64,000 bases of DNA from Pseudomonas gingeri (GTDB lineage: Bacteria > Pseudomonadota > Gammaproteobacteria > Pseudomonadales > Pseudomonadaceae): positions 165,369 through 229,368 of the forward strand of contig NZ_JACAOS010000022.1 of assembly GCF_013386165.1 (NCBI RefSeq). The letters are read 5' to 3'. A program made the position numbers and the translations under genes. Shown here in pieces: positions 18,052 to 35,430 of this stretch. How positions within the stretch are numbered: the stretch's first letter is position 1; each line of letters starts with the position of its first letter. The notes below the pieces were generated by a model. That model had not been told where the DNA came from. It worked only from the letters and a program-made list of their open reading frames with translations, and ran no database searches.

Positions 18052-20487
18052 CTAAAACAGATCGATTGGCGCCGCCTCGTCCGCCGGCAGCGGGCTGCCT
18101 GGGGCGCTGCCGCCATTGCCGATCTCGTTGACCGACGGTGGCGTGTCTTCGCTCTTGAACAGCTCGAAGTAGGCATTCGGCGTGCCCGGTGTGGCCGCGC
18201 GACCGCTGATCGGGTCCACCCGCAGGCTGAGGATGCCTTCCGGCTCCGCCTGGGTGTGGGGCGGTTTGCCCTTGAGGGCGGCGCCCATGTAGTCCATCCA
18301 GATCGGCAGCGCCACGGTGCCGCCGAACTCGCGACGACCCAGGCTCTCGGGCTGGTCGAAGCCGGTCCAGACGGTGGTGATGTAGTCGGCGTTGTAACCG
18401 GTGAACCAGGCATCCTTGGAGTCGTTGGTGGTACCGGTCTTGCCCGCCAGGTCGCTACGACCCAGTGCCAGGGCGCGACGCCCGGTACCGAGTTTGATCA
18501 CGTCCTCGAGCATGCTGTTGAGGATGTAGGTGGTACGTCCGTCAACGATCCGCTCGGCCACCGCCGGCGCCTGGGCAGCCGGTGCAGGAGCTTCGCCGGT
18601 ACTGTTGACGGTGAACGATGGCTGGCTCGGTGCCGCGATGCCGCTGCTGGCCGTCGCGCCCGCCGGCACGCTCGGTGGATTGGCGACGAACAGGGTTTCA
18701 CCGTTGCGGCTTTCGATCTTGTCGATCAGGTACGGGGTGATCTTGTAGCCGCCGTTGGCGAAGGTGCTCCAGCCGGTGGCAATTTCCATCGGTGTGAGGG
18801 TCGCGGTACCCAGGGCCAGGGACAGGTTGCGCGGCAGGTCCTGCTTGTTGAAACCGAACCGGGTGATGTAGTCGATGGTCTTGTCGACGCCCAGGCTTTG
18901 CAGCAGGCGAATCGAAACCAGGTTACGCGACTTGTACAGCGCCTCGCGCAAGCGGATCGGGCCGAGGAAGGTGTTGGTGTCGTTTTTCGGACGCCAGACC
19001 TTGTCCAGGTATTCGTCGACGAACACGATCGGCGCGTCGTTCACCAGGCTCGCCGGGGTATAGCCGTTGTCCAGCGCGGAGCTGTAGATGAACGGCTTGA
19101 AGCTCGAACCCGGTTGGCGCTTGGCCTGGGTGGCGCGGTTGTAGTTGCTCTGCTCGAAGGCGAAACCACCGACCAGCGCACGGATCGCGCCGTTTTGCGG
19201 GTCAAGCGAGACCAGCGCGCCCTGGGCCACCGGTACCTGGCTGAACTTCAGGCTGTTGTCGGCCTGGCGCTGGACGCGGATCAGGTCGCCGACCTGGGAG
19301 ACGTCGGATGGCTGCTTGGGTGCGGCACCGAGGCTGTTGGTGTTGAGGTACGGACGCGCCCATTTCATGCTGTCCCAGTTGACGATTTCCGGGCCGTTGC
19401 GGGTCAGTACGTGCAGGCTGGTCTTGTCGACCTGGGTGACGATGGCCGGGTCCAGGCCGCTGATGGTGCGCTGCTTGCCCAGTTCGGCAATCCAGGCGTC
19501 ACGGGTTTTGCCCGGTAGGCGCGATTCCGGTCCACGGTAGCCGTGGCGCTGGTCGTAGGCGATCAGGCCTTCTTCAATCGAGTGGTTGGCCAGTTCCTGC
19601 AGGTTGCTCGGCACGGTGGTGGTGACGCGGAAACCTTCGGTGTAGGCTTCGCTCCCATAACGACCGACCATTTCCGCACGGGCCATTTCGGCGATGTACG
19701 GCGCGTTCACTTCCGGCGTCGGCACGTGATAGCTGGCGTTGATCGGCTCGACGATGGCGGCCTGGTAGGCGGCTTCATCGATCTTGCCCAATTTGTACAT
19801 GCGGCCCAGGATCCAGTCGCGGCGCTCTTTGGCGCGTACCGGGTTGGCCAGCGGGTTGAAACGGGACGGGGCCTTCGGCAGGCCGGCAATCATTGCCATC
19901 TGGGCCAGGGTGATGTCACGGATCGACTTGCCGTAATAAACCTGTGATGCCGCCTCGATACCGTAGGCGCGGTTACCCAGGTAGATCTTGTTCACGTACA
20001 GCTCGAGGATCTCATCCTTGGTCAGCTGGCGCTCGATTTGCAGGGCCAGAAGAATTTCGTTGGTCTTGCGCGAGAAGCTACGCTCGCTGGACAGGAAGAA
20101 GTTCTTCGCCACCTGCATGGTGATGGTACTGCCGCCGGACTGGATATGGCCGCTTTTGACCAACTGGGTCGCGGCACGCATCAGGCTGCTGGGATCGACG
20201 CCATAGTGGTTGGCGAAGTTGTCGTCCTCGGCGCTCAGCAGGGCGTTGATGAAGTTCGGCGGAATATCCGCGAACTTCAGCGGCGAACGGCGCATCTCGC
20301 CGAATTCGGCGATCAGCTTGCCATCGCTGGTGTAGACCCTGAGCGGAATCTGCAATTGAATGCTGCGCAAAGTCTCGACGGACGGCAGGCCCGGACTAAG
20401 ATAAAGAAAAGCGCCGCTCAGGACGAGCAGCAGCCCGCAGAACACGGCGACGAAAGACCACCCGAAAAACTTCAGCAGACGAATCAA
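18052..20487 (-). CDS. ponA: Penicillin-binding protein 1A (bifunctional transglycosylase/transpeptidase)
   Basis: Class A PBP that polymerises and cross-links peptidoglycan. The 811-aa protein has an N-terminal membrane anchor (about residues 8-30), a GT51 glycosyltransferase domain with SAEDDNFANHYGVD (catalytic Glu) and GGSTITMQVAKN, an OB-like insert, and a transpeptidase domain with the active Ser in GSSFKPF, the SRN triad and KTGTTNDSKD. It is divergent from pilM, as usual in Pseudomonas. Confidence 0.96.
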   Translation of the reverse strand: MIRLLKFFGWSFVAVFCGLLLVLSGAFLYLSPGLPSVETLRSIQLQIPLRVYTSDGKLIAEFGEMRRSPLKFADIPPNFINALLSAEDDNFANHYGVDPSSLMRAATQLVKSGHIQSGGSTITMQVAKNFFLSSERSFSRKTNEILLALQIERQLTKDEILELYVNKIYLGNRAYGIEAASQVYYGKSIRDITLAQMAMIAGLPKAPSRFNPLANPVRAKERRDWILGRMYKLGKIDEAAYQAAIVEPINASYHVPTPEVNAPYIAEMARAEMVGRYGSEAYTEGFRVTTTVPSNLQELANHSIEEGLIAYDQRHGYRGPESRLPGKTRDAWIAELGKQRTISGLDPAIVTQVDKTSLHVLTRNGPEIVNWDSMKWARPYLNTNSLGAAPKQPSDVSQVGDLIRVQRQADNSLKFSQVPVAQGALVSLDPQNGAIRALVGGFAFEQSNYNRATQAKRQPGSSFKPFIYSSALDNGYTPASLVNDAPIVFVDEYLDKVWRPKNDTNTFLGPIRLREALYKSRNLVSIRLLQSLGVDKTIDYITRFGFNKQDLPRNLSLALGTATLTPMEIATGWSTFANGGYKITPYLIDKIESRNGETLFVANPPSVPAGATASSGIAAPSQPSFTVNSTGEAPAPAAQAPAVAERIVDGRTTYILNSMLEDVIKLGTGRRALALGRSDLAGKTGTTNDSKDAWFTGYNADYITTVWTGFDQPESLGRREFGGTVALPIWMDYMGAALKGKPPHTQAEPEGILSLRVDPISGRAATPGTPNAYFELFKSEDTPPSVNEIGNGGSAPGSPLPADEAAPIDLF

Positions 20488-20609
20488 GGCTTGTGGATTT
20501 CCAGATAAAAGAATGGGTTAGGCGTCAGGCTAAATTCGCAGCAAGCGCAGGTTCTACGGTTCGGAAAAAAACGCTGGGCATTATAAGCATTTTTGGGCGT
20601 GAGCGTCAT

Positions 20610-20637
20610 TTGCGCTTATGTCAAGACTGCTATTAAA
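20610..20637 (+). promoter_or_regulatory. Candidate promoter of pilMNOPQ
   Basis: TTGCGC (20610-20615) is followed after 15 bases by TATTAA (20631-20636), with an upstream TGC that would make an extended -10. It lies 54 bases before the pilM GTG start. Confidence 0.4.
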
Positions 20638-20663
20638 TGCCCATCATCATAAAGGGTCCGTAA

Positions 20664-21754
<1,091 letters not shown>

Positions 21755-21755
<1 letters not shown>

Positions 21756-22321
21756 TGGCGCGGATCAACCTTCTGCCCTGGCGCGAGCAACTGCGCGAAG
21801 AGCGACGCAAACGTTTCCTCACCGCCCTGGTCGGCGTGCTGGTGGCGGCGGTCGGCGTGGTATTGCTGACGGACCAGTACTTCAGCGGCGCCGTCGACCG
21901 CCAGGTCGCGCGTAATGCCTACATGAACAAGGAAATTGCCCAGCTCGACGGCCGGATCAAGCAGATCAGCGAACTCAAGGCGCGTCGCCAGCAACTGATC
22001 GAGCGCATGAAGATCATCCAGGACCTGCAGGGCAACCGGACCATCAGCGGACGGATCTTCGATCAACTGGTGCGGACCCTGCCGGACGGCGTGTATTTCA
22101 CCGAAGTGAAGATGACTGATAAAACCATTGCGATCACCGGCGCGGCCGAGTCCAACAACCGGGTTTCGGACCTGATGCGTAATCTCGATGCTTCCGATTG
22201 GCTCACGGCGCCGGTTTTGACCGAGGTCAAGGCGACCACCGCCGGTGCGGTGGACCAGGCCAACACCTTCCAGTTGAGCGTGCGCCAGACCCAGCCGAAG
22301 TCCGAGGGGGCAGCCAAATGA
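21755..22321 (+). CDS. pilN: Type IV pilus assembly protein PilN
   Basis: Bitopic inner-membrane protein of the pilus alignment subcomplex. The 188-aa protein starts with the conserved cytoplasmic INLLPWRE peptide that docks into PilM, then a membrane helix at about residues 22-44, then a periplasmic coiled coil and a ferredoxin-like domain. Overlap with pilO is 4 bases. Confidence 0.96.
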
Positions 22322-22947
22322 ATGTCTCCGTCTGGATGGAAAACCTGCGCAAGATCGACCTCGCTGAGCTCGACTTGCAGAACATCGGCTCCTGGCCCGT
22401 GGTGGTCAAGGTCGTCAGCGGCATACTGACCGCGATCCTGGTACTGGCCCTGGGTTACAACTTCTACATCAAGGACCTGACCGATCAACTGGACACGCAG
22501 CGCCTGACGGAAGTGACCCTCAAGGAGCAGTTCGCCACCAAGGCCCACCTGGCCGCCAACCTGGAAGCCTATACCCGGCAGATGGAGGAGATGGAAACCT
22601 CCTTCGGCACCTTGCTCAAGCAACTGCCGAGCGACACAGAGGTGCCGGGACTGCTGGAGGACATCACGCGCACCGGGTTGGGCAGTGGGCTGGAGTTCGA
22701 GGAAATCAAGCTGTTGCCGGAAGTCACCCAGCAGTTCTATATCGAGTTGCCGATTCAGATCACCGTGACCGGCGCCTATCATGACCTGGCCACCTTCGTC
22801 AGCGGCGTGGCGGCCCTGCCACGGATCGTCACCCTGCATGATTTCGAGATCAAACCGGTCGCGGCGTCACCGGCCGGCGGCAACAAGTTGCGCATGAGCA
22901 TCCTGGCCAAGACCTATCGCTACAACGACAAGGGGCTGCAGAAATGA
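22318..22947 (+). CDS. pilO: Type IV pilus assembly protein PilO
   Basis: Partner of PilN; the two form a periplasmic heterodimer that contacts PilP. The 209-aa protein has a cytoplasmic start MNVSVWMENLRKIDL, a membrane helix at about residues 24-48, a coiled coil, then a ferredoxin-like domain. I chose ATG 22318, which overlaps the pilN stop by 4 bases, rather than an earlier in-frame codon inside pilN. Confidence 0.96.
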   Translation: MNVSVWMENLRKIDLAELDLQNIGSWPVVVKVVSGILTAILVLALGYNFYIKDLTDQLDTQRLTEVTLKEQFATKAHLAANLEAYTRQMEEMETSFGTLLKQLPSDTEVPGLLEDITRTGLGSGLEFEEIKLLPEVTQQFYIELPIQITVTGAYHDLATFVSGVAALPRIVTLHDFEIKPVAASPAGGNKLRMSILAKTYRYNDKGLQK

Positions 22948-23471
22948 GCCGCTTGCAAACGATCTGTATGGCCTTGCTGGCGCTGATGCTGGCCGGCTGC
23001 GGCAACAGCAACGACTTCAGCGACCTGGACGCGTACATGAAAGAAGTGCGTGCGCGCCCGGCGGGCAGTATCGAGCCGACGCCGAAATTTCGCGCCTTCG
23101 AAATGTTCACCTACAGTGCCGCGGCGTTGCGCAGCCCGTTCCAGCCGCCGATGAAAATCGACCTGGTCAACCGCCAGAAAGGTTCCCACGAGGTCAAGCC
23201 TGATCCGAATCGGACCAAGCAATTTCTCGAGGGCTTCAACATCGAGCAATTCGAGATGGTCGGTACCCTCTCCAATGCCAGCGGCACCTTTGCCCTGGTG
23301 CGTGGGGCCGGTGGTGTCCATCGATTGAAAGTAGGCGATTACCTGGGACGCAATGATGGCCGTATCGTGGCTATCACCGACTCCCAGGTTGAGGTGATCG
23401 AGATCGTTCCGGATGGCGAAGGCGCCTGGCTGGAACGACCGCGCTCCATCCCTTTGAAAGAGCACTCATAG
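22944..23471 (+). CDS. pilP: Type IV pilus lipoprotein PilP
   Basis: Inner-membrane lipoprotein that bridges PilNO to the secretin PilQ. The 175-aa protein has a lipoprotein signal peptide with lipobox LAGC (Cys19), an unstructured segment, and a C-terminal beta domain (about residues 85-165; FNIEQFEMVGTLS, KVGDYLGRNDGRI). It overlaps pilO by 4 bases. Confidence 0.95.
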   Translation: MSRLQTICMALLALMLAGCGNSNDFSDLDAYMKEVRARPAGSIEPTPKFRAFEMFTYSAAALRSPFQPPMKIDLVNRQKGSHEVKPDPNRTKQFLEGFNIEQFEMVGTLSNASGTFALVRGAGGVHRLKVGDYLGRNDGRIVAITDSQVEVIEIVPDGEGAWLERPRSIPLKEHS

Positions 23472-23482
23472 TGGAATTCGAC

Positions 23483-25558
23483 ATGAACAGGATTATTTCA
23501 TCCCTCGGCATTTCGCTATGGATAGCGCTGGTGTCGCCGATGGTGCTGGCGTCCAACCTGAAAACCCTGGATGTGGCGTCATTGCCCGGAGACCGGGTAG
23601 AGCTGAAGCTGGGCTTCGACGGCCCTCCCGCCGTGCCCCACGGCTATACCACCGACCAGCCGGCGCGGATCGCCCTGGACCTGACCGGTGTCACCAGCCA
23701 GTTGCTCAAGAAGACCCAGGATCTGGGCGTGGGCAACGCCCGCAGCGTGACCGTGGTCGAGGCCAAGGATCGCACGCGGCTGATCATCAACCTGACCAAG
23801 CTCGCGCCTTACAGCACGCGTATCGAAGGCAGCAACCTGTTCGTGGTGGTAGGGCAGGGTGGCAGCTCGGTCGCTCCGGTCCAGGCCCGTGCAGCAAGGC
23901 CTGCTGCTGCGGTGACGTCGCCGGCGCGGACGGCTACCAAGTCCTATGGGGCGGTGGGTAGGGCCATCCGCAATGTCGACTTCCAGCGCGGCGAGCAGGG
24001 TGAAGGCAATGTGGTCATCGAGCTGTCCGATCCGACCATGAGCCCGGATATCCAGGAACGTGGCGGCAAGATCAGCGTGGATTTCGCCAAGACCCAACTG
24101 CCCGACCCCCTGCGGGTGCGCCTGGACGTGAAGGATTTCGCCACGCCGGTGCAGTTCGTCAACGCCAGCGTCGTCGCCGACAAGGCCAATATCTCCATCG
24201 AGCCCAGCGGTGCCTTCGATTACTCGACCTATCAGACCGACAACAAGCTGACCATCAGCGTGCGCCCGCTCACTGTCGACGACCTGCAGCGGCGTAATGC
24301 CGAGCGCTTCGTCTACAGCGGCGAAAAACTCTCGCTGAACTTCCAGGACATCGACGTGCGTTCGGTGCTGCAACTGATCGCCGACTTCACCAATCTCAAC
24401 CTGGTGGCCAGTGACACGGTGCAGGGCGGGATCACCTTGCGCCTGCAGAATGTGCCGTGGGACCAGGCGCTGGACCTGGTGTTGAAAACCAAGGGCCTGG
24501 ACAAGCGCAAGATCGGTAACGTACTGCTGGTGGCCCCGGCGGACGAGATTGCTGCCCGCGAGCGTCAGGAACTGGAGTCGCAGAAGCAGATTGCCGAACT
24601 GGCGCCTTTGCGCCGCGAGCTGTTGCAGGTCAACTACGCCAAAGCGGCGGATATCGCCAAATTGTTCCAGTCGGTGACCAGTGCCGAGTCCAAGGCCGAC
24701 GAGCGTGGCTCGATCACCGTGGATGACCGCACCAACAACATCATCGCCTACCAGACCCAGGACCGCCTCGACGAACTGCGACGCATCGTCGCCCAGTTGG
24801 ACATTCCGGTGCGCCAGGTAATGATCGAGGCGCGGATCGTCGAAGCCACCGTCGGTTACGACAAGCAGCTCGGCGCCCGTTGGGGTGGCAAGATCAGCGG
24901 TGGCAACTGGAATACCACGGGCGGCTCGCCGACCCTCACCAGCCTCACCGGGCAGAGCGCCAGCACACCGTTCGTCGACCTCGGGGCGACCACCGCCACC
25001 TCCGGGATCGGCATCGGCTTCGTGACCAACAACACGACCCTGGACCTGGAACTCAGTGCCATGGAGAAAACCGGCAACGGTGAAGTGGTTTCCCAGCCCA
25101 AGGTGGTCACCTCCGACAAGGAAACCGCCAAGATCCTCAAGGGCACCGAGATTCCGTACCAGGAATCCAGCTCCAGTGGCGCGACCTCGGTGTCCTTCAA
25201 GGAGGCTTCGCTGTCCCTGGAAGTGACCCCGCAGATCACCCCGGACAACCGGATCATCATGGAAGTGAAAGTGACCAAGGATGAGCCGGACTACCAGAAC
25301 GTGCTGAACAACGTTCCACCGATCAAGAAAAACCAGGTCAACGCCAAGGTTCTGGTCAATGACGGTGAAACCGTGGTGATCGGTGGTGTGTTCTCCAATA
25401 CCCAGAGCAAAACCGAAGAGAAGGTGCCATTTCTCGGCGATGTGCCGTATGTTGGCCGCCTCTTCCGTCGAGACATTGTCTCGGAAGCAAAATCCGAACT
25501 GCTGGTATTCCTGACTCCGCGTATCATGAATAACCAGGCGATTGCTGTGAGTCGTTGA
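23483..25558 (+). CDS. pilQ: Type IV pilus outer-membrane secretin PilQ
   Basis: Forms the outer-membrane channel for the pilus. About 691 aa: a signal peptide ending near VLA, two AMIN domains that bind peptidoglycan (about residues 25-230), secretin N domains, and the C-terminal secretin beta-barrel with [16 protein letters not shown] chose ATG 23483 (MNRIISSLG); a GTG four codons earlier, overlapping the pilP stop, is an alternative. aroK follows after 4 bases. Confidence 0.95.
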   Translation: MNRIISSLGISLWIALVSPMVLASNLKTLDVASLPGDRVELKLGFDGPPAVPHGYTTDQPARIALDLTGVTSQLLKKTQDLGVGNARSVTVVEAKDRTRLIINLTKLAPYSTRIEGSNLFVVVGQGGSSVAPVQARAARPAAAVTSPARTATKSYGAVGRAIRNVDFQRGEQGEGNVVIELSDPTMSPDIQERGGKISVDFAKTQLPDPLRVRLDVKDFATPVQFVNASVVADKANISIEPSGAFDYSTYQTDNKLTISVRPLTVDDLQRRNAERFVYSGEKLSLNFQDIDVRSVLQLIADFTNLNLVASDTVQGGITLRLQNVPWDQALDLVLKTKGLDKRKIGNVLLVAPADEIAARERQELESQKQIAELAPLRRELLQVNYAKAADIAKLFQSVTSAESKADERGSITVDDRTNNIIAYQTQDRLDELRRIVAQLDIPVRQVMIEARIVEATVGYDKQLGARWGGKISGGNWNTTGGSPTLTSLTGQSASTPFVDLGATTATSGIGIGFVTNNTTLDLELSAMEKTGNGEVVSQPKVVTSDKETAKILKGTEIPYQESSSSGATSVSFKEASLSLEVTPQITPDNRIIMEVKVTKDEPDYQNVLNNVPPIKKNQVNAKVLVNDGETVVIGGVFSNTQSKTEEKVPFLGDVPYVGRLFRRDIVSEAKSELLVFLTPRIMNNQAIAVSR

Positions 25559-25562
25559 TTCT

Positions 25563-26081
25563 GTGCGAAATTTGATTCTTGTAGGGCCTATGGGGGCTGG
25601 AAAAAGCACCATAGGCCGTTTGCTGGCCAAAGAGCTGCGCCTGCCTTTCAAAGATTCCGACAAGGAAATTGAACTGCGTACCGGTGCGAATATTCCGTGG
25701 ATCTTCGACAAGGAAGGCGAGCCGGGCTTTCGCGACCGCGAACAGGCGATGATTGCCGAGCTGTGCGCGTCTGACGGTGTGGTGTTGGCCACCGGCGGCG
25801 GCGCGGTCATGCGCGGCGAAAACCGCCAGGCCCTGCACGCCGGGGGGCGGGTGGTCTACCTGCACGCCTCGGTGGAGCAGCAGGTCGGGCGCACCGCGCG
25901 TGATCGCAACCGGCCTTTGCTGCGCACCGCCGACCCGGCCAAGACCCTGCGTGACCTGCTGGCGATCCGTGATCCGCTGTATCGGGAAATCGCCGATCTT
26001 GTGATTGAAACCGACGAACGACCTCCGCGCATGGTGGTGCTGGACATTCTTGAACGCTTGCAGCAGCTGCCTCCCCGTTAA
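25563..26081 (+). CDS. aroK: Shikimate kinase AroK
   Basis: Phosphorylates shikimate in aromatic amino-acid synthesis. The 172-aa protein starts at GTG. The P-loop [15 protein letters not shown] is at residues 8-22, the shikimate-binding DSDKEIE follows, and the GGGAVMR motif lies near residue 80. Its coupling to pilQ and aroB is conserved in pseudomonads. Confidence 0.96.
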   Translation: MRNLILVGPMGAGKSTIGRLLAKELRLPFKDSDKEIELRTGANIPWIFDKEGEPGFRDREQAMIAELCASDGVVLATGGGAVMRGENRQALHAGGRVVYLHASVEQQVGRTARDRNRPLLRTADPAKTLRDLLAIRDPLYREIADLVIETDERPPRMVVLDILERLQQLPPR

Positions 26082-26230
26082 AGCGCGGGAGGAAATGCGC
26101 TATCCTCGGCAATCGCCATGCTCGGTGTCGGTCATGGCTTAGAGCCATCGGGCCGCGTCCATACCAGGCGCCGCCGACAATCGTTAATCCTGAGACTGGA
26201 CGCCCGCGTCCATCTTCACTGTGGGGACAC

Positions 26231-27331
26231 ATGCAGACACTTAAGGTCGATCTTGGCGAGCGTAGCTACCCGATTCACATTGGCGAAGGGCTGCTGGATC
26301 AGCCCGGGCTGCTGACGCCGCACATTGCCGGTCGGCAGGTTGCCATTATCTCCAATGAAACCGTCGCGCCCCTCTACCTTGAGCGCCTGACCCGCAGTCT
26401 GTCGGCCTACTCCGTGGTGTCGGTGGTGTTGCCTGACGGCGAGGCCTTCAAAACCTGGGAAACCCTGCAACTGATCTTCGACGGCCTGCTGACGGCTCGC
26501 CACGACCGTCGCACCACGGTGATCGCCCTCGGCGGCGGGGTGATCGGCGACATGGCCGGCTTCGCTGCGGCCTGCTACCAGCGCGGCGTGGATTTTATCC
26601 AGGTGCCGACCACCTTGTTGTCCCAGGTCGATTCGTCGGTGGGCGGCAAGACCGGCATCAACCATCCGCTGGGCAAGAACATGGTCGGCGCCTTCTATCA
26701 GCCCAATGTGGTGCTGATCGATACCGCCACCCTGAACACCCTGCCGCCGCGCGAGCTGTCGGCGGGCCTGGCGGAAGTGATCAAGTACGGTCTGATCTGT
26801 GACGAACCCTTCCTGACCTGGCTGGAAGAGCACATGGACGCGTTGCGCGCCCTCGACCAGAGCGCCCTGACGGCCGCCATCGAACGCTCCTGCGCGGCCA
26901 AGGCGGCGGTGGTCGGTGCCGATGAACGCGAGTCCGGCGTGCGTGCCACGCTCAACCTCGGGCACACCTTCGGCCATGCCATCGAAACCCACATGGGCTA
27001 TGGTGTCTGGCTGCACGGTGAAGCCGTGGCGGCGGGTACCGTGATGGCCCTGGAAATGTCCACGCGTCTGGGCTGGATCAGTGCCCAGGAGCGTGATCGC
27101 GGTATTCGTCTGTTCCAGCGTGCCGGTTTGCCGGTCATTCCGCCTGAGGAAATGACCGAAGCCGATTTTCTCGAACACATGGCAATTGACAAGAAAGTGA
27201 TCGACGGTCGCCTGCGCCTGGTGCTGTTGCGCCGAATGGGCGAAGCCGTGGTAACCGACGATTATCCGAAAGAAGTTCTACAGGCCACGCTGGGGGCGGA
27301 CTACCGCACTCTGGCTCAGCTTAAAGGTTGA
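26231..27331 (+). CDS. aroB: 3-Dehydroquinate synthase AroB
   Basis: Second step of the shikimate pathway, converting DAHP to 3-dehydroquinate with NAD and a divalent metal. The 366-aa length is typical. It has the NAD-binding [19 protein letters not shown] and the [13 protein letters not shown] motif; metal ligands Glu/His lie in the GHTFGHAIE region. A 149-base gap follows aroK. Confidence 0.96.
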   Translation: MQTLKVDLGERSYPIHIGEGLLDQPGLLTPHIAGRQVAIISNETVAPLYLERLTRSLSAYSVVSVVLPDGEAFKTWETLQLIFDGLLTARHDRRTTVIALGGGVIGDMAGFAAACYQRGVDFIQVPTTLLSQVDSSVGGKTGINHPLGKNMVGAFYQPNVVLIDTATLNTLPPRELSAGLAEVIKYGLICDEPFLTWLEEHMDALRALDQSALTAAIERSCAAKAAVVGADERESGVRATLNLGHTFGHAIETHMGYGVWLHGEAVAAGTVMALEMSTRLGWISAQERDRGIRLFQRAGLPVIPPEEMTEADFLEHMAIDKKVIDGRLRLVLLRRMGEAVVTDDYPKEVLQATLGADYRTLAQLKG

Positions 27332-27341
27332 TAGGATTCCG

Positions 27342-28937
27342 ATGACCAGTTTGCATGCCGACGAGGCTTTCCTCGGCCATTACCAGTTAAGTCACGACCC
27401 TTTCGCTCCCCGGGTGCCTGGCTTCAAGTTCTTCCCCGCCCAGCGCAAGCCTGTGCTCGGGCAATTGCATCACCTGGCCCGGTACAGCCAACTGCTGCTG
27501 GTGGTCACCGGTCCGGAGGGCAGCGGCAAGACGCTGCTGCGCCAGGCCTTGGTGGCCAGCACCAACAAGCAGTCGGTGCAGAGCGTGGTGGTTTCCGCGC
27601 GTGGTGCCGGCGATGCGGGGGGTGTGCTGCGGCAGATCGCCCAGGCGTTGAATGTCGCCCAGGCCGAGATCCGCGAGATCCTCAACCAGGTGGTGCAACT
27701 GGCGCTGACCGGCCAGGAGGTCTACCTGCTGGTGGACGATGCCGAGTCGCTCGACGAGTCCGCCATCGAGGCCCTGCTGGCCCTGGCGGCCGGCGCACCG
27801 GAAGGCCGCCCGCATGTCTTCATGTTTGGTGAATCGTCGCTGATCGCGGCGCTGGAGCAGCACGGGGCGGAGGAAGAACGCTTCCACGTGATCGAATTGC
27901 AGCCCTACACCGAAGAAGAAACACGTGAATACCTGGCCCAGCGTCTTGATGGCGCGGGTCAGGGAATCGAACTTTTTTCCGCTGAGCAGATCACTGAGAT
28001 TCACGAAAGCGCCGAAGGTTGGCCTGGCAACATCAACCAGGTCGCCCGTGACGCCATGATCGAAGCGATGATCGCCAGCCGCTCCGCGGTAAAGCGTCCA
28101 AGTATGGGGTTCAAGATGCCTAAGAAGCAGGTATTGGCGTTGTCCGCCGTGGTAGTGGTTGCCGTGGCGGCCGCCTGGATGATTCCGGGTCGCAACAAGG
28201 CGCCGGCAACTGCCGGTACAACCGCCAGCGAGCAGGCGCAACTGCCGCTGGGGCAAGCGCCCAAGCCGAACGCCTCGGGTAACCCGACGGTGGAGTTCGC
28301 CGGTAATTCGCAGCCGATGCCGCTACCGCTGGTCGGCCAGTCGCAGCCGGTGATGCGCGGTCCGCTGGCCGAGGCCGCGGGTGGCAGCATGGAAGGCGAT
28401 GATGGCATCGCCCCACCGGTTGATGGTGGTCCGGCCAAGCCGCCGACCGTCACCACCATTGCACCGCCTGTCGGCGTGCCGGCGGGCCCGACGCCGACGC
28501 CGGTGGTCAAGCCGGTGCCGGCTCAGGTCGCCACTGCCAAACCGGCCCAGACCCCGGTTCCGGTACCAAAACCGGTCGCCAGGGCGCCGGAGAAGGCCGT
28601 TGAGAGGGCTGCCGAGAAACCTGTCGTGGTCGCCAAGGCTGCCGCGACTGGCCATAGCTGGTACGCCGGTCAGTCGTCGAGCAACTATGTGGTACAAATC
28701 CTGGGCACGAGCTCGGAAACCACGGCACAAAATTTCGTCAAGGAACAGGGCGGCGAATACCGTTATTTCAAGAAAGTCCTTAACGGCAAGCCGCTTTACG
28801 TGATCACCTACGGTAGTTTCTCCAGCCGCGATGCGGCCGTCAGCGCCATCAAGGCCTTGCCAGCGAAGGTTCAGGCTGGTAAACCTTGGCCTCGTACTGT
28901 CGCCAGCGTCCAACAGGACCTGGCCACAACTCGCTGA
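27342..28937 (+). CDS. damX: DamX-like AAA ATPase/SPOR domain membrane protein
   Basis: A 531-aa inner-membrane protein thought to act at the division septum. It has an N-terminal AAA/ExeA-like ATPase domain (about residues 12-260; P-loop GPEGSGKT near residue 48, Walker B LLVDDAE), one membrane helix at about 265-285, a long Ala/Pro-rich linker, and a C-terminal SPOR domain (about 448-528, SSNYVVQILGTSSETT). The aroK-aroB-damX order supports the name. The ATPase domain makes it larger than a minimal SPOR protein. Confidence 0.88.
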   Translation: MTSLHADEAFLGHYQLSHDPFAPRVPGFKFFPAQRKPVLGQLHHLARYSQLLLVVTGPEGSGKTLLRQALVASTNKQSVQSVVVSARGAGDAGGVLRQIAQALNVAQAEIREILNQVVQLALTGQEVYLLVDDAESLDESAIEALLALAAGAPEGRPHVFMFGESSLIAALEQHGAEEERFHVIELQPYTEEETREYLAQRLDGAGQGIELFSAEQITEIHESAEGWPGNINQVARDAMIEAMIASRSAVKRPSMGFKMPKKQVLALSAVVVVAVAAAWMIPGRNKAPATAGTTASEQAQLPLGQAPKPNASGNPTVEFAGNSQPMPLPLVGQSQPVMRGPLAEAAGGSMEGDDGIAPPVDGGPAKPPTVTTIAPPVGVPAGPTPTPVVKPVPAQVATAKPAQTPVPVPKPVARAPEKAVERAAEKPVVVAKAAATGHSWYAGQSSSNYVVQILGTSSETTAQNFVKEQGGEYRYFKKVLNGKPLYVITYGSFSSRDAAVSAIKALPAKVQAGKPWPRTVASVQQDLATTR

Positions 28938-28943
28938 AGAATC

Positions 28944-28964
28944 GGCGGCCTTATCCAGGCCGCC
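28944..28964 (+). terminator. Hairpin after damX
   Basis: A GC-rich stem ggcggcc, loop ttatcca, ggccgcc follows the damX stop by 6 bases, with only ttccc after it; a possible weak terminator. Confidence 0.5.
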
Positions 28965-29286
28965 TTCCCAGCACCTCAAAATTTCCGCAAGCGCATGCTG
29001 CTTTCAAAGCCGCGTGCCTTGTGGTGTCTGCGTCACAGTGGTTTTGAGTCGTCACGGTCAAAATTTAAAAATGTTTTGACTAGCACGAGATATCGCTTTA
29101 AACCTTTCATAAATGCGACATGAATTTTCAACGATTCGTCGTTAAATTTGTGGGCGTGTATGTCCGTGTGTACAATGACCTCCCTTTTGCCCCTGCAAAG
29201 CTGGCGTACGTTCGGCGCGGATGGTAAATGGTTGAATTGAAAAGAAATTTGTCTCTATAAAGAGGCAGCCTGGTGAGAAAGTGTCT
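28965..29286. other. Non-coding region upstream of gltB
   Basis: About 320 bases without a credible gene. It is AT-rich compared with its flanks (tttaaaaatgttttgac and ttaaatttg runs). It holds the likely gltB promoter and a long leader of about 100 bases. Confidence 0.6.
29148..29176 (+). promoter_or_regulatory. Candidate sigma-70 promoter of gltBD
   Basis: TTGTGG (29148-29153) and TACAAT (29171-29176) are separated by 17 bases. The -10 matches 5 of 6 consensus bases and the -35 matches 3 of 6. Confidence 0.5.
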
Positions 29287-35187
<5,901 letters not shown>

Positions 35188-35230
35188 TCCTGGGGCCGGT
35201 CATTCTCACACAATGGCCGACCCCGGCCCC

Positions 35231-35317
35231 TGTAGGAGCGAGCTTGCTCGCGATCCGCCGGCAGGTGGATTTTGCGGCGCCTGGAAGGGCGCGATCGCGA
35301 GCAAGCTCGCTCCTACA
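35231..35317. repeat. REP pair after gltD
   Basis: A facing pair of the GAGCAAGC subfamily: tgtaggagcgagcttgctcg (35231-35250) and cgagcaagctcgctcctaca (35298-35317). It sits between gltD and the hairpin upstream of hemE. Confidence 0.85.
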
Positions 35318-35355
35318 AGTGTGGGTTATGCCCGCGACAAATTGACCCGATAGAT

Positions 35356-35383
35356 AAAAGGCACGGCTCTTGCCGTGCCTTTT
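35356..35383 (+). terminator. Rho-independent terminator of gltBD
   Basis: aaaaggcacggc, loop tctt, gccgtgcctttt. It lies 168 bases after the gltD stop, beyond the REP pair and 48 bases before hemE. Confidence 0.75.
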
Positions 35384-35430
35384 GCGTCGCGCTCTGAGAA
35401 AATGCCCGCACTTTTTTTCCGGATGCCGAC

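Noticed and set aside
29075-29104. TTGACT-based promoter upstream of gltB
   Set aside because: No -10 at the right spacing matches more than three bases; the downstream pair at 29148-29176 fits better.
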